From Paracoccus sp. IB05 (GTDB lineage: Bacteria > Pseudomonadota > Alphaproteobacteria > Rhodobacterales > Rhodobacteraceae), in contig NZ_JAEFCF010000016.1 in NCBI RefSeq assembly GCF_016405985.1, positions 36,555 through 100,554 on the forward strand: DNA of 64,000 nt, written 5' to 3'. A program made the translations under genes and the position numbers. Below, one piece after another: positions 60,413-64,000 of the stretch. Position 1 is the stretch's first letter; each line of letters begins with the position of its first letter. The notes under the pieces were generated by a model. The model was not told the DNA's origin, searched no databases, and saw only the letters and a list, made by a program, of their open reading frames with translations.

Positions 60413-61476
60413 CCAGCAAGGGCAATCGTTTCGGGATCTCTCCGGCGGATTTGCCGTCCGCGCCAACGCGGCGCAGCCGTGAGCCGGGCCCGATGGGCGT
60501 TGCGGTGCGCGAGAGCGCGGCCAGCGCACAAGAGGCCAGCGAGGGTCTGATCGAGCAGCGCCGCCAGAATGCGACCGATGCCAAAGAGCTGCGGGCGGCG
60601 CGGGAAGAGGGCAGGGTGCTGGTCGCGCTGCCGCTGGATCAGATTGCCAGTGATGCGCTGCCGCGTGACCGGCTTGATCTGGATATGGTGGCCATCGGCG
60701 ACGAGATGGATGAGCTGAAAGCCTCGCTGCGCGAGCGTGGCCAGCGGGAACCGGTCGAGGTCTTTATCGACGCCTCCGGGGCCTATCAGCTGAAGACCGG
60801 CTGGCGCCGGCTGACCGCATTGCGGCAGCTGTCAACGGAAACCAGCGATCCGCGCTTTGCGACCATCCTGGCCCGCGTGACAGTCGCTGGCCCTGACCGG
60901 GCAGAGCTCTATGTCGACATGGTGGAAGAGAATGTCATCCGGCAAGATCTGACTTTTGCGGAAATGGCGCAGATTGCTGTGCAGCTGGCACAGGACCCGC
61001 AAGCCGGGATCAATGGCACGGACGAGGCGGTGTCGCGGCTATTCCGCTCGCTGCACAAGGTGAAGCGGGCCTATATTCGCAGCTTTGTTACGCTGGTCAG
61101 CAGCCTCGGTGAGACGCTCGTCTTTCCCAAGGCGGTGCCGCGCGATCTGGGTGTGGATGTCGCGCGCCGTCTTGTGTCTTTGGGTGAGGACAGCGTGGCT
61201 GATCTGCGTGGCAGGCTTGCCGCTGCGGCATCCGCAGAGGATCAGACAGCGGTGCTGCGGGCCTTTTTGGTTGCACCAGATGGGGGTGTCGCCAGGTCTT
61301 CGCGGCCCGCAGCAGCCGAGCGGCAGAAGTATGAGTTCCACGTTGGCGAGTCTAAGGTTACCGCGCGCAAGGGAGAGTTCCGGATCAAGTCGGCGATTGA
61401 TTTCGCGTCGGTCGAGCGCCGTGTTCTTGAGCGCGCGGTGAAGGCCTTCCACGCGGCCCTTTCTGCCGGGGACTGA
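60409..61476 (+). CDS. parB: ParB-type centromere-binding protein
   Basis: 355 aa. The N-terminal ParB/Srx domain has the CTP-binding region (LKASLRERGQREPVEVFIDA; YQLKTGWRRLTALRQL) and the conserved DMVEENVIRQDLTFAEMAQI in place of the usual ENxxRxDLsPxE. The central HTH domain is around LFRSLHKVKRAYIRSFVTLV. The C terminus probably dimerises. Translationally coupled to parA (ATGA). A strong terminator and two 16-bp palindromes that look like its binding sites lie directly downstream. Confidence 0.92.
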   Translation: MTSKGNRFGISPADLPSAPTRRSREPGPMGVAVRESAASAQEASEGLIEQRRQNATDAKELRAAREEGRVLVALPLDQIASDALPRDRLDLDMVAIGDEMDELKASLRERGQREPVEVFIDASGAYQLKTGWRRLTALRQLSTETSDPRFATILARVTVAGPDRAELYVDMVEENVIRQDLTFAEMAQIAVQLAQDPQAGINGTDEAVSRLFRSLHKVKRAYIRSFVTLVSSLGETLVFPKAVPRDLGVDVARRLVSLGEDSVADLRGRLAAAASAEDQTAVLRAFLVAPDGGVARSSRPAAAERQKYEFHVGESKVTARKGEFRIKSAIDFASVERRVLERAVKAFHAALSAGD

Positions 61477-61513
61477 GGCTGCGATCAGGGGGCAGAGGAC
61501 ATCCTGGTATCTG

Positions 61514-61544
61514 AGCGGGCGATCTTCGGATCGCCCGCTTTTTT
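61514..61544 (+). terminator. Rho-independent terminator of parAB
   Basis: AGCGGGCGATC - TTCG - GATCGCCCGCT followed by TTTTT: a perfect 11-bp stem, UUCG tetraloop and T-run, 38 bp after the parB stop. Confidence 0.93.
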
Positions 61545-61560
61545 GTTACCGGTCGGTAAC
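61545..61560. other. Candidate parS site 1
   Basis: GTTACCGGTCGGTAAC: 7-bp perfect arms around a GT centre, immediately after the terminator. It shares its arms with site 2. GTT...AAC ends are typical of alphaproteobacterial plasmid parS. Confidence 0.7.
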
Positions 61561-61576
61561 CGGGGTCTGCGCCGAA

Positions 61577-61592
61577 GTTACCGGCCGGTAAC
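61577..61592. other. Candidate parS site 2
   Basis: GTTACCGGCCGGTAAC: a perfect 16-bp palindrome, starting 32 bp (three helical turns) after site 1. Phased tandem sites next to parB strongly suggest a plasmid centromere. Confidence 0.75.
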
Positions 61593-62022
61593 GCCCTGAC
61601 GGGGAGATGACGCTGATGCTGCGGCAAATCCTGCCCTTATGATCCGCAGCGCGCCGACCTCCCCGTGCAATCATGACAGCCATACGGCCACGTCATCGTT
61701 CACTCCGCCTCCGTGATGCAGACCAGGCAGCCGCCATCACACCCAGCTCTGCCGTGAGTGCGGCACTCGCAACAGCCGGACAGGGACATCCCCGCGGTAT
61801 CGTCTGGCAATCTGTGGCCTGCATCCTGCCGGAATGCGCCGAAAATGCGCTCGGGCTGGCCTGAAAGCATACGGTCGTTGAGCCAAACGAAAAGAGCTGG
61901 TCGCCGCGAGGGGGGCAGCCGCCTGCGCTGCAATGATGCCCGCACGAGATTTGCTCTGACAGGCGGGCATGGTCCGAGGGGTAGGGGCCAGACGATGCGC
62001 TTTTCAGATCCGTTTGTGACGC
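61593..62022. other. 430-bp interval, no gene recognised
   Basis: Small open frames only, none with a family signature. It lies between the partition locus and IS debris. Confidence 0.4.
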
Positions 62023-62230
62023 CTGGCCGATTTCACCTATATCCGGACGGTGGAAGGCTGGCTCTGCATTGCCGTCGTGCTGGATCTCTTATCTCGGCGC
62101 GCCGCGGGTTGTCCCGTGAAAGCTGATGGGGATGCCTCTCAGGTCATGGATGCTTTTATGATGGCCCTATGGCGTCGAGGGGGGCGATGCGTTGCTCCAT
62201 CACTCGGACAGTCATTCACTTGATGCCAGT
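62023..62230 (+). mobile_element. IS3-family transposase (OrfB, rve domain) fragment
   Basis: ADFTYIRTVEGWLCIAVVLD, LLSRRAAGCPVKADGDASQV, MDAFMMALWRRGG, then after a frame change near 62180 DALLHHSDSHS. This is the first two catalytic blocks of an IS3 integrase core, truncated on both sides. Confidence 0.8.
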
Positions 62231-62496
62231 TTCGGGTGGTTTGACACAAACACTGATTGACCGTTCGCCCGGCGGGTGCTGCAGTGCTTTCGGGCGTGAT
62301 CTGATCCTCACTCTGATTGATCCAACACGTGTCTTTCCCTGGATCTGTTGATCACCCGGGAGCCCCTGCGGGGAGGCCTGGCCTCGAAGATGCTGCCGTG
62401 ACCCAGGAAGGACATGACCATCCGGTCCCGTGACTGTCCTGTCCCTGCATCCTTCGGCGCAACGAGCGAACAGGCGCCCCAGGAAAGGATAATCGG

Positions 62497-62610
62497 ATGG
62501 CAGTGTATCCAGAGGAAACTCATGTCATCGGTGGCGTCGAGACGCACAAGGATTTGCATGTCGCGGCCGTCGTCGACCACCGTAACCGTGTTCTGGGCAT
62601 CAGCACGTTT
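62497..62610 (+). mobile_element. IS110-family transposase N-terminal fragment
   Basis: MAVYPEETHVIGGVETHKDL, HVAAVVDHRNRVLGISTF matches the DEDD-transposase start (VIGGVDTHKDxHVAAV). Homology stops near 62610, where phage-derived sequence begins on the other strand. The upstream 62380-62496 stretch is probably the IS110 non-coding left end. Confidence 0.8.
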
Positions 62611-62881
62611 GGACCACGCATTCGCGAGGATCATACCCGCGTCAGCGATAGCATTGTCCATGTAGTTCGGGTCAGAGCCACCGGGCGCGACAGTGCCGCC
62701 GGAAGCTTGAGCAAAGGTCAGGGGGATTGAAGCCGAAGCGTTCACCAGCTTCGCGCCAAGTGCCGACTTGGTTCAAGATCACGTGGCGCGTGTCGCGCCC
62801 CGGATTGGCCTTTTTGCCGAACATGCCGCCCAACAGGCCAGCACCGGCCTGAATAAGAGCGCCACCAATGACAGGATCCAT
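62611..62881 (-). pseudogene. Microviridae DNA pilot protein (VP2), frameshifted and truncated
   Basis: From ATG 62881: MDPVIGGALIQAGAGLLGGM, FGKKAN, then a helix WREAGERFGFNP. After a one-base shift in a C5 tract (62721-62725) it reads PLTFAQASGGTVAPGG and MDNAIADAGMILANAWS. The glycine-rich hydrophobic N terminus followed by FGKK and the FGFNPLT motif are hallmarks of microvirus VP2 minor capsid/pilot proteins. Cut off at the IS110 fragment. GGGGGTGA precedes the start, which overlaps the stop of the preceding small ORF. Confidence 0.7.
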
Positions 62882-62967
62882 CAGGCGTCACCCCCGTGTC
62901 GGCCATGACACCAACCGGCGACCCAACCGGCAGCAAAGACAACGATCATGGCGAAAAGTTCTTCCAT
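62881..62967 (-). CDS. 28-aa small membrane protein of the microvirus-like remnant
   Basis: MEELFAMIVVFAAGWVAGWC followed by a short basic tail ending GGDA-stop. It is overlapped at both ends (TGATG) by the 88-aa gene upstream and VP2 downstream, a compact phage arrangement. One hydrophobic helix. No family recognised; a lysis or attachment role would be speculation. Confidence 0.5.
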   Translation of the reverse strand: MEELFAMIVVFAAGWVAGWCHGRHGGDA

Positions 62968-63233
62968 CAGGACACCTGCGCCATTTTGATCAGATCAGCG
63001 CGGACCTTCCTGGGTTCGATCCAGAACATATCAGCGACAAGCCGAATGGCCCAAGGCATGGGCGTTTTCTGATAGTCGATACCGGCTTCACGCTGGTACT
63101 CGAAGAGCCGCCAGAGCGCGTCCCGGTAGGAAGACACAGGCTCTTGAAGCTCTGAGAGGACTTCGAGGCGGGAAGGGCCATCAGTGGCCCTTACAGGCAC
63201 CCAATTGCAGATGGGATCGCTTGAGATACGCAT
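62967..63233 (-). CDS. 88-aa protein of the microvirus-like remnant
   Basis: Starts at ATG 63233 with GGGAG eight bases upstream. Mixed alpha/beta, aromatic-rich (YRDALWRLFEYQREAGIDYQ; WAIRLVADMFWIEPRKVRAD). It is coupled through TGATG to the 28-aa ORF and so to VP2. I do not recognise a family. Its intact frame and ribosome-binding site suggest a real phage gene. Confidence 0.55.
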   Translation of the reverse strand: MRISSDPICNWVPVRATDGPSRLEVLSELQEPVSSYRDALWRLFEYQREAGIDYQKTPMPWAIRLVADMFWIEPRKVRADLIKMAQVS

Positions 63234-63262
63234 CAGAGCGCTCCCGCGCAGAAGGCGTTAAA

Positions 63263-63344
63263 CTACGCCGGGAAGAAAGTCGAAACCGTTCCTCCGAGGA
63301 AGCCAGGCACCAACGGCACGATTGCCGTGAGCGTTTTGCTAAGT
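63263..63344 (-). pseudogene. C-terminal tail of a gene cut by a transposon
   Basis: SKTLTAIVPLVPGFLGGTVS, TFFPA-stop in the same direction as the phage genes, 29 bp upstream of the 88-aa gene. The frame stays open into the putative transposon end at 63345, so the original N-terminal part has been displaced. It may be the end of another phage gene (capsid or scaffold) but cannot be assigned. Confidence 0.45.
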
Positions 63345-63470
63345 TGTCGGTCTGCCGGAGTTATTGAGACTTCGGTCCATTTGTTTTCAATGGTTTGCCT
63401 GCGTCGCATTTCTGAGACTGATTCAGGGTATGTGAGATTGGACACCGATTTGATTCATTGTTTGTGAGAC
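63345..63470 (+). mobile_element. Left end of a Mu/TnsB-type transposon with repeated binding motifs
   Basis: TGTCGG at 63345 is a plausible TGT terminus. TGAGAC recurs at 63365, 63413 and 63465, with TGAGAT at 63433, within longer similar contexts (T-rich on the 5' side). Such multiple short end repeats upstream of the transposase gene are characteristic of Tn7/Tn5053-like and Mu-like elements. The exact terminus and target duplication cannot be checked without the other end. Confidence 0.55.
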
Positions 63471-63498
63471 GGCTCGACATCCGCGCACGGAACAGATC

Positions 63499-64000
63499 AT
63501 GTCCGATAATCCTGTTGCTGACAAGGATTGGGAAGAGGCCGAATTTCGCGCCCGGGCGCTGGCGGAGCTGCCGGAACGGCTGAGCCCGAGCGCCGTCGAA
63601 CGGGCTATGCATCAGCTGAATGTCAGCCGATCCACGCTCTTTCGTCTGGTGAAGCAGTTTCGCGAGGACGGGCGGACCAGTGCACTTCTGCGTAATACGC
63701 GTGGGCCGAAGCCGGGCATGCATCCCCTCGACCCAGCGGTGGAAGAGATTGTATTCCGCCATTTCACGGGGTTTTATGCCACCCGTCGCAAGCCCACCAG
63801 GACGCGGTTCTGGCGCGAGGTTGCCGCTGACTGTCGGGCGCAAGGGTTGACGCCGCCGTCGATCCGCCGTTTGGATCGCTGGCTGGAGGGGCGCGACCAA
63901 GCAAAGCTGATGTCCCGGCGAGAAGGCAAGGACAAGGCCGAGCGGCGCCATCTGGCCACGCCGGGAGGTCTCGCTGCGAGCCACCCGTTGGAAATCGCCC
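63499..64000 (+). CDS. Mu/TniA/TnsB-type DDE transposase (partial, N-terminal)
   Basis: 167 residues visible, running off the window. DNA-binding HTH segments: RARALAELPERLSPSAVERA, MHQLNVSRSTLFRLVKQFRE, then RNTRGPKPGMHPLDPAVEEI, VFRHFTGFYATRRKPTRTRF and LTPPSIRRLDRWLEGRDQAK. The RRK...TxxxFW...C and PS-xxxxRR pattern is that of the TniA/TnsB (rve plus Mu C-terminal) family, whose DDE core should follow beyond the edge. Such elements also carry a TniB/TnsC ATPase and a TniQ gene. The start ATG 63499 has only a weak GGAA upstream. Confidence 0.8.
   Translation, partial: MSDNPVADKDWEEAEFRARALAELPERLSPSAVERAMHQLNVSRSTLFRLVKQFREDGRTSALLRNTRGPKPGMHPLDPAVEEIVFRHFTGFYATRRKPTRTRFWREVAADCRAQGLTPPSIRRLDRWLEGRDQAKLMSRREGKDKAERRHLATPGGLAASHPLEIA

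Noticed and set aside
58016..61476. repABC operon
   Set aside because: parA and parB resemble repA and repB, but no repC follows. The initiator is encoded divergently and has a DnaA domain I.
1..64000. CRISPR array, tRNA or rRNA genes
   Set aside because: No regular 24-40-bp repeat array was seen, and no cloverleaf or conserved rRNA segments were recognised on reading both strands.

Overview
The window is GC-rich alphaproteobacterial DNA, most likely from a member of the Rhodobacterales (Rhodobacteraceae/Paracoccaceae), and it appears to be part of an extrachromosomal replicon (plasmid or chromid). The main evidence is at 58.0-61.6 kb: a DnaA-like replication initiator is divergent from a ParA-ParB pair, an iteron-like array lies between them, and two 16-bp palindromes that look like parS sites follow parB. 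No rRNA or tRNA gene was recognised, and no core housekeeping block.

Layout. 0-10.8 kb holds a partial branched-chain-type solute-binding protein divergent from a TetR regulator, then a decayed stretch: a multiply frameshifted PQQ glucose dehydrogenase, a truncated FUSC-like protein, an intact MarR/MFS/HlyD efflux operon, and a wrecked fecI-fecR-TonB-receptor iron module abutting an IS5-family remnant. 11.1-22.4 kb looks like a sulfur/amino-acid scavenging block: ArsR regulator, flavin monooxygenase, 2OG-Fe oxygenase, O-acetylhomoserine sulfhydrylase (metY), a general-amino-acid ABC system lacking its ATPase, and a complete sulfonate/nitrate-type ABC transporter. 22.9-27.1 kb is an iron block: a catecholate-type TonB receptor, a PiuC hydroxylase and a hydroxy-acid oxidase.

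28.1-39.5 kb is the most coherent metabolic island. A minus-strand operon encodes ornithine cyclodeaminase, a CtlX-type hydrolase, DDAH, a polar amino-acid ABC transporter and an M20 peptidase, with a divergent Lrp-type regulator. It converges on a plus-strand operon with another amidinotransferase-fold hydrolase, a BetI-like TetR and a RocB-like M20 protein. Together they could take methylated arginine through citrulline and ornithine to proline. A creatinase at 47-48.5 kb extends the guanidino-compound theme.

39.5-43.2 kb is a malonate module (GntR regulator, malonyl-CoA decarboxylase, malonyl-CoA synthetase) without a transporter. 43.2-54.6 kb mixes intact genes (WYL regulator, GST, DUF1304, LysR, creatinase, AraC, EamA exporter, flotillin YqiK with YqiJ) with fragments of several broken genes. 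A short inverted duplication of the GST 3' end brackets about 6.9 kb.

57-64 kb carries the replication/partition module and then a mobile-element graveyard: a DUF4143 ATPase remnant, IS3 and IS110 fragments, an apparent integrated remnant of a Microviridae phage (pilot protein VP2 plus overlapping small ORFs), and the left end of a Mu/TnsB-type transposon that runs off the window.
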